Source of the DNA: Diphasiastrum complanatum
Taxonomy: Eukaryota > Streptophyta > Lycopodiopsida > Lycopodiales > Lycopodiaceae
Assembly: GCA_029204225.1 (NCBI GenBank)
Contig: CM055107.1
Location: 25,627,391 to 25,691,390 of the forward strand
DNA: 64,000 nucleotides
Direction of reading: 5' to 3'
Shown here: positions 25,235 through 36,785 of the stretch, piece by piece
How positions within the stretch are numbered: the first letter of the stretch is position 1
How the letters are laid out: each line of letters begins with the position of its first letter
Program-made: the position numbers and the translations under genes
Notes under the pieces: generated by a model
What the model saw: only the letters and a program-made list of their open reading frames with translations
What the model was told of the DNA's origin: nothing
Databases searched by the model: none

Positions 25235-25503
25235 CTCATCCAACGATCCATGAGTCCTGGAATTTTTTTATCATCCATTATGATTTTGGATGGATGATTT
25301 TGCATTGTTGGATGAGGGTGGGCCCCTTCTTGCACCCTCAATCCACATGAGGAATACACTGATCCCTTACAAAGTAGGAGGAGCTTATTACTCAACTGGA
25401 CTGAGGGTGCCAAGAGGGGCCTACCCTCATCCAACGATCCATAGTAGTCCATTCATAATCATGATATATGAAATATTTTAAAACTCATGGATCGTTCGAT
25501 GAG
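25235..25503. repeat. Nested inverted repeats (foldback/MITE-like)
   Basis: Outer arms 25235-25254 and 25484-25503 are inverted copies matching at 19 of 20 bases (CTCATCCAACGATCCATGAG). Inner arms 25307-25340 and 25402-25435 are inverted copies matching at 30 of 34 bases. A further copy of the outer arm overlaps the inner arm at 25426-25442. No coding capacity is present. It sits about 0.4-0.7 kb upstream of the dehydratase start codon. Confidence 0.7.
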
Positions 25504-27165
25504 AATGAGACTATGTCACGCTCCGTCCCCAGTTGAAGAATACAGCCGCCCTATGTAGTATATTCTCCTCCCTCCCATGGGGACAAATTACGTCCATACT
25601 TACGCCCACATTTCACATATGATCAAAATTTACACACGCATTCATGTAGATGTAGTTACTACATAGAAGAGGTTGGGCGAGTTCTTGTCATTTCAGAACA
25701 AGCTTTTCACCATTGCATTTATTAAATTTTCTCTCTATCTTTTTTATGCACATTGAGTACTTATGGATTCTAAGGATATTTGTGCCTAGAAGCTTTATGA
25801 ATTGTCTGCCAGAGTTTGTGGATAATTTCAGATTGTAAGTATTATTATTTATTCTTTAACTTTAATCTCCTAAATTTAAAAATTTAAAGTACATTAACGT
25901 AATTGGTTCACTTGGTCAACCAATCATCTACCCCTTAGGCTTCAATCACTTCCTCCCCTCCCAAATGTGGCTCAGGCTGAAAGCCCCAGATTCGGTAAGA
26001 AAAAAGCCTAAACTTGAATTAGTAGAGTTTCTATCTACTGGTCATTTAGACTGTTTCGATTGTTCACTAGTTAAGTGCACACTCAACTACTGGCAAATCT
26101 ACATGTCGATCTGCATAGAAACCGTTCCAACAAGACTTGTGTTATTCTTGGTCTTTATTGATCACATAAAACAAGAAATGTTGTCTTTAGTTGACAAATT
26201 CCAAAATCTTCAACCAAAAGTGAAAAGTACTGTGACCTTATAGAACTAACTAATTTCATATCACTAAGGTCATTCACTTTATAAGCTATTTCTGCTTGAT
26301 CAAAAAACGGACGAATTTGAACAAATCCAAAACATCCACGATTCTTTCAAAATTTCACGTAATTGGGTTTTTCAAATTCAATTCGAGATGGACCAAAACT
26401 GTGAAAATCGATTTATCCCATCGACTTCATAGTTTCACAGTAGTCATCCCATTTCGAAACATGCATCAAACATGACTTATAGTGATTTCTAAAAAATCAA
26501 AAAATAATTACGTAAAATGCCTAGTAACTAGGGAATTTGCTTTTCGACTAGCTTTTTATAAAACTATATTCAAGCATGAAATTACATTGATCAACCTACT
26601 GTACCACCTTGTATCATGCATCCAAACATGCATACAGGTTCAACCAAACATTTTCAACACCGGAAAAGCACTCTGATGCTTCACAGACATGCATGCAATC
26701 AAAACAATTCAAAAAATTTCATATTTTACTCTAAAATTTGCCAAACTTCCGACGGCCCATAACATGTGCTATAGTACTCCGATTTGATCATTGTAAAGCA
26801 CAATACAGAGGGATAGGAGGTTTGCAAGACACTCGCCAGGTCACTCTGCCACGTATGCTTCACACGTGCAAGCTGTAATTGACTGAAATTGCAATAGGAG
26901 GGCACACTTTTAGTAGGTTGAATTTCAAACAAAAACATTGAATATTAGCTCAAAAACCACAAAAAACCGTAAAAAATCCATAAATTTCCATCATTTTCTA
27001 TGGAAAATTTTCATAATAATGATCATTAGGCTGAAAGCAAATTAAAATCAAAGAAGCCACTTACTTGGAGGTCAATTCCACCATCAGGAAGTAGAAAGTA
27101 AGGAGGATATACCAAAAAGTTGGAAAAAAGCAAAAAGCAACTCTGCCTTTTGGTTGATGCAAAGC
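25504..27165. other. Intergenic DNA
   Basis: AT-rich sequence; I see no gene or element that I can support here. Confidence 0.5.
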
Positions 27166-27181
27166 CTTGTTCTGATACCAC

Positions 27182-27529
27182 TGTAATAATCGCCAAGTGA
27201 AGATCTACCTAGATACTGTTGCATGCAATCAAAAGGACACCTAGGGAGCCAAGCCACCCAACCAACAGGAAATAAATGGTCAAATCCCTAACAGCTTCGC
27301 CCCCGAGCCACGGTGATTGAATGCAAGATAGGAGAGGATCATGGGTCTTGGAAACAGGAATTTAGAATGAGGAGTAGGGCGAGTTTCTACAAGATATATA
27401 AGCCCCAAAAGCTGAGGAATAATCTCCCTATTCCAAGCCAAAGCATTGGATCTCTTATTCTTGCACCAAGAGCAGTCAATCACCATGCAAAAGCTCCATA
27501 GGTCCAATTAGAGCACCTGGGCCCTCACA
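27182..27529 (-). repeat. Possible LTR with primer-binding site
   Basis: Beside GTTCTGATACCA at 27169-27180, a reverse-complement initiator-Met primer-binding site, is a block starting TGTAATAATCGCC and ending CCCTCACA. This fits the 5' LTR of a minus-strand element. No partner LTR or coding domain was found. Confidence 0.4.
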
Positions 27530-28283
27530 AGGTTATTAATTACAAATCTGGCCTAGTCCGGAATGACATGGCATAACTAATAATCTCGTACACTGGAGTA
27601 CCGGATATCCAAGTCTAGAATTATGCTGAATCCTATATACAGGACATGGACGCAACATAAAATCATGTTTGATAGCACATCGTAGCTGGAAGGCGTAAAA
27701 AATGGAGCCATTAAGGAGGATAACAAATCAATATCAAGGTAGAGGCCCTTATAGAGACTTCAGTAACTTCGAGGGAGGCAAACTTCTTGCATCAAATGAA
27801 GAGGTAGTTTCAATCTATTCAATAGACGAATTTTCATTCATGTCAACTTTGATGATGATTGCAAGGTGTGCCTAGTTCAATTTTGCTACAATATCTATGT
27901 TTGCATTGACATCACAAATTACCACAACCTTTAACGATAGCAAAGCAGCCGATCTGAATTATATTTAGGCACAAGGGATGCAAACTAGTGTCTAGGATTT
28001 TGCCTATGATCTTGTATGCACTATTTATCATATTCAACAGTCTGAAGTGGCTAATGAGGGTAGGGTGGGGGGGTTTTGGGAATAAGTTTGATTATGCGCA
28101 AGAGAAAAAGCAATGCAATCGCATATTTCATGGTATTTAGATGTTCATATTACAAAAGTCCCAAAAGCAAGCCCCATCCTCTTTTGTGAATTTTGTTACG
28201 AGCTTTCCTATGACAATCTATCAAGACCTATGTTCTTTCTCTCACTCCTAAAAAGAGCATTGATTGTTCTAGCATCCTTGAAC

Positions 28284-28284
<1 letters not shown>
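27530..28284. other. Intergenic DNA
   Basis: No gene or mobile element recognised. Confidence 0.45.

Positions 28285-28375
<91 letters not shown>
28285..28375. repeat. (CT)n microsatellite, about 45 units
   Basis: An uninterrupted run of about 90 bases of CT, the longest microsatellite in the window. Confidence 0.98.
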
Positions 28376-28376
<1 letters not shown>

Positions 28377-30870
28377 ATTCTTTTGAACTAGAAAATTTGT
28401 AATACCCCCATGAAGCTAGGTGTTTTGAGAATTCCCAGTATCGTCGTCCTCTTCTTTCTAGAAGATTGCTTAGCCTATTCTAAAAATTATGTATCTTGAA
28501 CAACATTTCTTATATTTGTACCCAATTGGTATCCATTAGTGCGAGCACTCTACGAGTCAATTGCAAATAATGGTAGTATAAGTTGTTATTGATAGGTTAA
28601 AGAACAACTTCCTACTAAGTTTCTCAGACAAGCTAAGACACATATTTTAAATGGATGTCCAGTTTTCCTTTAAGGCAATGGAGCTCCCTATGTTTTGAAA
28701 CTCCTAAATTTGGGATTATTTTTTACAGATAGATTCAATTTTTCAATTTGGATATAAGTGGATTTTTTTACAAAGAAATGCTGTACAATAATTTGTGCCA
28801 CAATATTATGCTCTTTGGTCCATTTTTTATATCCAATACTTCAGCAGAAAATGGTACTGTGAGTAGATTTCTTACACGCTCTGGTCGAACATGCCAAGAT
28901 ATATTAGTTAGTGATTATGTTCTGATTTGTCCTAGGATTCATGCAGGATGCCACGTCACTGAGGTGTGTTTGAGCAACATTGAATTCCTTTGTCAATCAT
29001 GTTGTTTCTTTAATTTAGTTAAACTTTATGCAAAGTGTCTTTGAGCAAAGTTGAGTTCCTTTGTAGATTTATGTTTTTTCTTTGATTTAGTTGTTGTTGT
29101 GTGCCAAGTCTATGTTTGCTATATACTCTTCTGCTTTTCTTTGTCACTCTATCCTTACAAATTTTATGAAACAAAATTGTAGCAATTGATAAACTAGTAA
29201 CACAAGCTAGTTAATTTAAATTATCATTGATTTTGTCGGTATTTCCATTGTGAGAATGGCCTCAAAGAAAAGCGATCGCTTATTCTAGATTTTCTCTTGA
29301 ATTGCTCTTATTGAAAGTGAGGTAGCCTTCCCACACAAAGAAGGGAAAAACAATAATCTTCTCAACCTTTCTAAAAATAAAAAATAAAAAAAAGGCCCTC
29401 ATAGAAAGCCTCACAATTGAATATAAGAGGACCAAAGGCCCAAAACCATAAATTTAAATCCAATTTGTCCACAATTACATACACTTGAAGACTACTTGAA
29501 CGACTTCAAATAATAGTTAAAAAACATAGATAAACTACATCGTTTTCACTTCACAATGACCCGGATTATTATTCTACTTCAAGGCAAAATTTTGATACTA
29601 ATTAATTGTGACATTTTCAACTCTAAATGATTAAAGCATATCAAGGGTTTCATTCAAACCCATTCAAGACAAACTTTGTTGAGAAAGATTTGCAAGCCTT
29701 TTTCACCTAATTAGTGTTAAAGTTGCAATATTCACCAAAGCATTCACGAGAGAAAAAGTTCAACAAAGCATATATGCCTATGTACCATTGAAAAGCTAAT
29801 GTCTCGATCTAGGGCTCATGTGCAATTTTGACGAAGAACTTTTTTAGTACTACTAAAAAATTGTGAAAAAACATTCCAAAAAAAGTCTCACCTCTTTGCC
29901 ATTTAGACAATTCTATACACAACCTTCTTAGTACTAACTAGATACACAACCTATCAAGATTGCAAAATAAACCCATCAATCTTCACTCTTAGCATATCAA
30001 GTTTTCACAAATTAGCCTCTAGCATTGGAGATGCAACAAAAACTACATGTTGAACCTCTTGAACTTATTAGGCCACTAAACAACCCAAGTGAGATGGACC
30101 ATAAGGCATTTACGACCCTAGAACTTGAACTTACTGCATATGTTGTAAGTATTGGTGCTCCCTTGTTTGCCGACATGTTTCATACCATGATCCAATTTGG
30201 TTTTGATCCAAAATAATAATAATAAGTTCTCACTTGTATGTTTTCATTTGTGTTGCAAATGGAAATTGAACTAGTAATCTACTTGCACAAGCTTTATCAA
30301 CAAAACAACCAACCTCTTGTGACTGAATAATTAGTTTACCATCACAAGTGGCCATATACTAGCCAAACTTTGTGGGACATCCTCAAGATTATGTGAAAGT
30401 TGAAAAGCAAAGGCACACCATCTTCATGCCATGGAAAGAGCGTGTTTTCTTTTTTAGCACTCCCATGTCCACCATATTTTCACTCTCAAAGATATAGAGG
30501 CTGCCAAAACAAGAGGGAGAGAATACAATGTTTTGGACCATGTTGTGCTTTTGATTCTCTTGCACAACATATGCTTATGAGACGTGCATGACTTGACAAC
30601 ATGATTAAAAAAAAAATTGCATACATGATTAAGCAACTAGTGGTTGTTATATACAACATACATACAACTTGGCAATGCCATTTACGGAGCTCAGCTCCTT
30701 AGATGTCACCACGCAATGGTCAAGATTTGAGCTTGCACCTTTCTAGTGGCAATCCACAACTTTACCCATAGAGCCCACAACGATGGACAAACATGATAAT
30801 TTCCACTTTTGAGAGGTTCAAGCACAACAAAATATTCAAGGCAACAACATTATGTGATTGATGCGTTGTA
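28376..30870. other. Intergenic DNA
   Basis: AT-rich. A 63-codon plus-strand frame at 30025-30216 and a minus-strand frame at 30454-30636 look like eroded transposon coding pieces, but I cannot assign a family. Confidence 0.4.
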
Positions 30871-30873
30871 AAG

Positions 30874-33800
30874 TCATAGATACTCGTTGACTATAATAAG
30901 CCGTAATGATAGATAAAGGTGAGGCACCACGTCCTTGGAGCTTCGCTGCAAAACCTGCACAAGATATAGAAAATCATCGAATTTCTTATGCAGGCACCCA
31001 TATGTTTCCAAAGCAAAAGGAATAAAGTCTTCTCCAAGAGTGCGATGTGAATAATCTCGCTCTTTATCTTGAGTTGCATGAGAAGCAGCAGCACCTTGAG
31101 TAGTTGAAGCACGACGAAGGAGGTCAGGCCATGAAGGATCAGCAACAACAACATCTCCAAGCGTGCGAATCCCCTCGTGCGAAAGAACGAGATCAACTCG
31201 ATGTCGAGGCGACTGTGAATCAAACATAGGCAAGATGTGGGTCTACTCCCGGACAACATGAAAGCCGCACTCATGTGCAATAGATGCCAATACGTCACGA
31301 ATGGAATCATGAGTCGCAGTGCGCTCTCCGCCAGAAGGGCAACGCATGAGATGAGTGCCAATAGAATCAAGAGGGTGACCACAGGAACATTTCGTCAAAC
31401 CTGCCAGCACTAGATGAGGGAGACCCAACCTAATCCAAAGAGCGGTGACAAACAACTCTGAAGAAAGGCGCAAGTGTAGAACAACAGGGCACGCAACAAG
31501 CCAAGCACCAGCACTCGGGCCTGCACAAGACAGAAGGCGAGTCCGAGTCTCATCGGAAGGTGAATCACTGAGAAGCTGAGTGAAAGCATGTGAGTGGAAG
31601 CGCTCCAAAAGATACTTTTGAAAATGAGCACGCTGATGGCTAAGCAAAGTCTCAAAGGGAGGCAAAGAAACTCGCACAGATGGAGGGATGAGATCCTTGG
31701 CCGCACGAAGATGTTGTTGGAAAGAAAGAATGTTTGTTTCCACATGAGCTACTGAATCAAGAAGGATGGGCTTGTTGTCCTACTGAAACCGAGAGATAAG
31801 TGCAGAGGCAACAAGGGTCCAATTTCCCATAAAAGCAGTTGGAATAATAGAAGCTATGCAAGTAAGACCAACACCTCCGGAAGAAGCGAAAAGAGAGACT
31901 TGTCACTTAACGAACTGACCATTGGGAATATGAAAGGATTCTGAACCCATCAAGCAACCCAGAATATCTTATAAAGTATTATCGAAATTTTGTAGCAAAG
32001 CCAAAACATCAGGAGAGGGAGGAACACATCGTAGAATATAACTTGGCTGTTGAGCGAAGCATTGAGTGAGAATCCCTAGAGCAACTTAAGCGTTGCCAAG
32101 CTTTGGTAGCAAATCAGTGTGACGAAGATGCGTGCCCAAAGTGTCTCTAGGTAAAGGGAGCTCAGGAAGGAGGCCCTGAGGACACCAAGCAACGCACTTA
32201 GAGGGATTCACAGTGAGGCCCAAAGTCGAAAGTTGCTAAGAGAAATGTAAGAAAGCCGGAAAGATGTCATTAGCAAGTCCTACAATATGCGTGTCATCAA
32301 CAATAGAGGGAAACAAACAAGAAGGAAAAGCAGAAGAAGAAACACGCAATGTCCGAAAGTGCGCCAAAGCAAAAAAAAACACCACCCAAAGGATCACCTT
32401 GCTTGATACCATCAGCAGAAGGGATAATCGAAACATCACCTAAGCAAGAAGCATGACTGAAATATAGAGGCGCATCCATGGAATAAAAAGAGCGAACAAA
32501 TAGGATGAGATGAGCGAGAGGACTGTGCGGCCGCACGAAGTTCTTGAAAAATAGCCTCTCGGGAGACAGAATTGAAATCGTTTTTAACATCCACTTGAAG
32601 GACAACCCAATAAGGATGAAGATCCAAGGTAGCACGCAAAACATATACGATTGTCTCGCAATCGCCAGCAATAGCACAACCAAACTGATGAGGAAATAGG
32701 TAGTCATAAAAACCGTCACGATGCTGAAAACCAAAAGCCCTAGAAACCACTCTGTATAAAACCTCTCCAACAGCAATGGGACGTATGCCACCGCCAGGCT
32801 TAATCAAGGCTATCAAACGAACAACACCAAAAATACGAGCAATAGAAAGAAGGATACGCCCACATGCTATTATAGAGCAAACTTGAAAGAGGAAATCAAA
32901 CTCGCTAGCAGAATCATCAGGAGAGAAACAGTCATGAAGATGCTCGAAAACCATACCAGAAGGACCCCCAGTTGACAGATGAGGGCTGCGTAGAAAAGAA
33001 TTAAGAAAATGAGATTATGAGAATTACAAATTGGAATCGGGTTCAAAGTCCTCAACAAAAGAGGGAAGACAGTCACTTGTCGGTGGATGAAGAAGCTCCA
33101 AAGCTTGAAAGGTGGCAGCAGAAGGAGAAGCTGAACTAGTAGAAGCTAGAGCACAAGCTGCACGAGAATACTCACCCACTTGTCCAAGTAAAACACAACG
33201 ACGCAACCGTACGATGAACAGGGGGTATAGAAACACCATCCGAAGTCGAATCCCGCTGAGCAACAAGCGCATGACAACGAAGGAAATGCTATTCTTGCAG
33301 ATTTTCCCAATCTCCTGACATAAAGTGACGAATCCTGTTGCGAGTTTCCCTTTGACCAGCATCACCACCCCGAGGAGGTAGAGGCAAACACCAGAGAGGA
33401 AAAAGCAAAAAGGCATGCCAAGCTGCGATATCAGAAGGGTTGGAAGCCAGATGAGACAAAGGTAAGGACAAAGCTCTCTGTACGTCTAAGCGCAAGGCAA
33501 AGAATATGTGTGCATAAAGACGAGGATGAGAAAACCTAAGTGAAAAGCGGTGAAAATATCAAGGGAGCGAATCCAGGTCCAAGCCGAGTCAAGTGGCGAA
33601 GTAGGAGCAGGATGAGGTGCAAGGTCGACATTGGTTAATGCGAGCTGTTGATGAAAAGTATGGCGAGAAAGACCGGCACCTTGCACATAAAGGCGACCAC
33701 AACCCGCACATGGAACACGGGGGCGAGAAGAGGAAGAAGGAGAAAGCTGAGAAAGAGAGGAAGAAAGCTGGTGACGAAGATGGGACGGACAATATGGCAC

Positions 33801-33995
33801 CACCTGGCCAAAGGAAACAAGCAAGGAATTCGCAACATCACGATAGGCTTCACGATGGGCGTATGAAAAGGAAGCACTGGAATGATGGTCTGAAGGTGAA
33901 GCAAGTCTCTTTTCTCCACGTCGAGCAAGACAATTGAAATCCGGGAGATGAGAAGATTCTTGAGGAACCATATTGACAGGTAAAGATCTTCCCAA
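30874..33995 (-). mobile_element. LINE with zinc finger, RT and putative RLE (R2/NeSL-like)
   Basis: A degraded single-ORF retroelement on the minus strand. In order: an N-terminal C2H2-like finger PCAGCGRLYVQGAGLSRH (33710-33653); a reverse transcriptase (32954-32236) with IKPGGGIRPIAVGEVLYR, the catalytic box QVDVKNDFNSVSR, IKQGDPLGG and VDDTHIVG; a thumb reaching GLTVNPSKC; a CCHC knuckle KCSCGHPLDSIGTHLMRC (about 31395-31340); and a C-terminal region RHRVDLVL...LGDVVVADP (31233-30874). The layout C2H2-RT-CCHC-C-terminal domain with no apurinic endonuclease is that of restriction-like-endonuclease LINEs. At least five frame breaks make it a pseudogene. The family placement is inference from domain order. 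Confidence 0.72.
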
Positions 33996-35842
33996 CTTTA
34001 AAACAACACAAGGAATGCACAGGTATAAGGCAATGATGATAAAGAGGTGGTTGCTGCTTCTTTTGAAGGATCAACTGCTATTGTAGCATGAATCGGAGGA
34101 AAAACGGTAGAGGCCGCAACCCATCACCAGCAATGCTCCTCAACAGAAGAGGAAATGATTTCACAACAATTTAACCAGAAAACAGCGCCTAATCTAGTCT
34201 TCTAAGAATTTGATGCAAGAGTAGCACATATATGGACATAAGACAGATATGCGATAAAGCCGATTATGTAAAGAGGAAGCGGAAAAGCTTTCATACGTAA
34301 AGCCATAAAGACTACACATCTATGAACCCTTGCTCTGCTTGCTTGAGGCAGAAGATGCACCCTTGCCAAGACTGCAAGCGACTAACCCCTCACTGTTGTC
34401 CAAAGTCTCAAAACATTGCATGTGTTATGAAGTGTTGTCATTAGGCATAATAGTGAGAGAAATTTTGGAAGAAAATATCTTTTAGATTGTACTTTTCACT
34501 AATGATATGTCACGTTTGACAACGAATAGCATTCAACTCTTATGTAGCTTTACACATTTTTATTATGGCAAAGCATGTGATGGAGTGATCAAGAATTAAG
34601 GTTTTGTCAAAATTCAAAACTAAACTGTTATTGAACATGAAAAATCATGGTCAGCTACAATAAATGCTGTGTCACAAAATACAATCATATCAATGTGCAA
34701 GGAGTTCTCCAAATGAGCCTTTTAGGCCACATCCAAAAGAAATTTGTACACAACTTATCCCAAACATATCAACAGATATTGATATTTCACTGGTAGATAG
34801 TAACATAAAGAGAACCTGTCTAACTATTTTACTTGAAACATATGGCCATTAAGGAGAAGATGAGCATCATACTTTCTAGTTGGATAATGTTCCCCTAATC
34901 TCATGCCACAAACAAAAAACTTAGTCCCAACGAGCATGTCTCATTATAGGTTAATGTTGTCTTTAGAATTGTAAGCCTCAACTAGTAACTGAATTACTTC
35001 ATTTCTGCCATTAATCATGACTGTGAACTATGCATTATTCCCTCTTTGAAGAACTTAATGCTAATCAATCAGAATCAATTCACTGCAGACAGATCACAAA
35101 TGCTCCAATAAATGTCAATTGGATGCATATTCATCATTGATGCCAGACCGGCATTTTGAAGTGTCAGATTGAAACCATTGAATTATCAAATTTTCATATA
35201 CTACTTATATGACAAGCTTAACAGCTTGGCGTACTGACAAGAGCTTGGAAGTTGGGCCAGCAGAAATAGCTTGAATGAAAAGCACAGTAAAGGACAAGGC
35301 TATGATTATTTGCCAATTTCAGCTGTTAACATTGTAGATTACTTTTTCTATTAAGGTTTCCTCACAAAATCCAACAAGCAATATCTTGCTTTTGTCATCT
35401 CCATTTCACTTTTTTTTTTTTCACCTTGAAAATAAAGTCATCTTCTTACAACAAGGGGGTGAAACAAGCTCACTATTGACTCTTTAACAAACAGCTTCCT
35501 CCATCAGCCAATATTAAAGAAAAAGAGAAGGTAATGAAAGTGGAAGGGCTGTATAACAGCCTGAAACTTTTGTCAAAATTGCACTTAATGACGGGATCAG
35601 GATGCACCTTTCAGCTCTTGAAAATTAAAAGAATGAAACCATGGGGACTCTCACATTCGAATTTCAAAATTTTGGATGTTGAAGCCATTTGTCGTATGAT
35701 CAGGCCATAACATACTATCTTCAATTTCCGCATATAAGGGAAAAACAGCATCTCACACTTTTTTTTATCAAGAAGTTCGAAGCCATCATAGCAGACCTTA
35801 AAGGTGACAACCTGAACTTCCTGATTTAAAGTTGCATCAGAA
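33996..35842. other. 3' flank of SEC63 gene and intergenic DNA
   Basis: No coding signal. The 3' UTR of the SEC63 gene should lie at the right end of this stretch. I did not find an obvious AATAAA on the minus strand close to the stop codon. Confidence 0.5.
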
Positions 35843-36676
35843 TTACTTATCATTATCATCACTATCAATACCAGAAGATGTACCTCCATCACTTACATCC
35901 TTGGGCTCAGCAATAGACTTTTTACTAGCCTTACTGTCTTCATCATCCTCATCTTCACTATATTCACTTTCGTATTCTTCATCATAATCTTCATCCTCAT
36001 CCTCATTCGCATCCTCATCGTGCTGTCCATTTTCTATAAGCGCACTTTCCTCCACAATAACACCAGTTCTTGTCTTCTTTCCGACTTTAAACTTTATGTT
36101 AAATTTCTTGTCACATCCAATCCAGGTGTCTGACAAGCAGAAAGCAGTGAGATTATATGTTCCCTCTGAGGGGGCTTGAAATTTTACCATCACCAATCTG
36201 GAGCCTGCTTTGACTCTCGCAATAGCTTCCTTCACAGCAATGTTAATCTCACTGTCACTTGCCCCAGTTCCTTCCAAAGATTCATGAATAGCCTTGGATG
36301 CTTGAGATATTGCTGCACCTTCATCAATAAATGTCACTTTCTGTGAGACCCAAACACTATTCAAACCTATGTCTGCCAGCAATAACCAACAAGTCTCATC
36401 CTTCAAATATGGAAAATAAGGGGCATGGGGATGCGCTGACACTAAATTATTTCCCCTCTTCAAGGTAATCCAAGCTCGTAGGGTTACTATATCTCCCTCT
36501 TGTACACCCTCTTCTCCTTCTGTCTCACACACTGCCTCAAGAGAAATAGCAGGCATGATATTTAAAACAAGTTCAACATCGACTGCCTCCTGCTCTGAAA
36601 ATCCACCAACCGTGATTAGTAGCTCCGCCCGCTCCTTGGGGTTCAACTCTTTCAAATCCTGCAGTGACCTGATTTT
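35843..36676 (-). CDS. ERDJ2: SEC63 last coding exon with acidic tail
   Basis: The acceptor is TGTGCAG, phase 0, with 277 codons and a TAA stop at 35843-35845. It starts [20 protein letters not shown], carries the second Sec63 beta-sandwich part with [20 protein letters not shown], and ends in a tail dominated by Asp/Glu (about residues 215-277 of the exon). Acidic C-termini are typical of SEC63; in yeast they bind SEC62, and the same role here is inference. Confidence 0.95.
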   Translation of the reverse strand, partial: KIRSLQDLKELNPKERAELLITVGGFSEQEAVDVELVLNIMPAISLEAVCETEGEEGVQEGDIVTLRAWITLKRGNNLVSAHPHAPYFPYLKDETCWLLLADIGLNSVWVSQKVTFIDEGAAISQASKAIHESLEGTGASDSEINIAVKEAIARVKAGSRLVMVKFQAPSEGTYNLTAFCLSDTWIGCDKKFNIKFKVGKKTRTGVIVEESALIENGQHDEDANEDEDEDYDEEYESEYSEDEDDEDSKASKKSIAEPKDVSDGGTSSGIDSDDNDK

Positions 36677-36705
36677 CTGCACACACAAAAAATATCATGT
36701 TTTGC

Positions 36706-36785
<80 letters not shown>

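Noticed and set aside
33617-33937. Basic plus-strand ORFs
   Set aside because: They are shadows of the minus-strand N-terminal region of the R2-like LINE.
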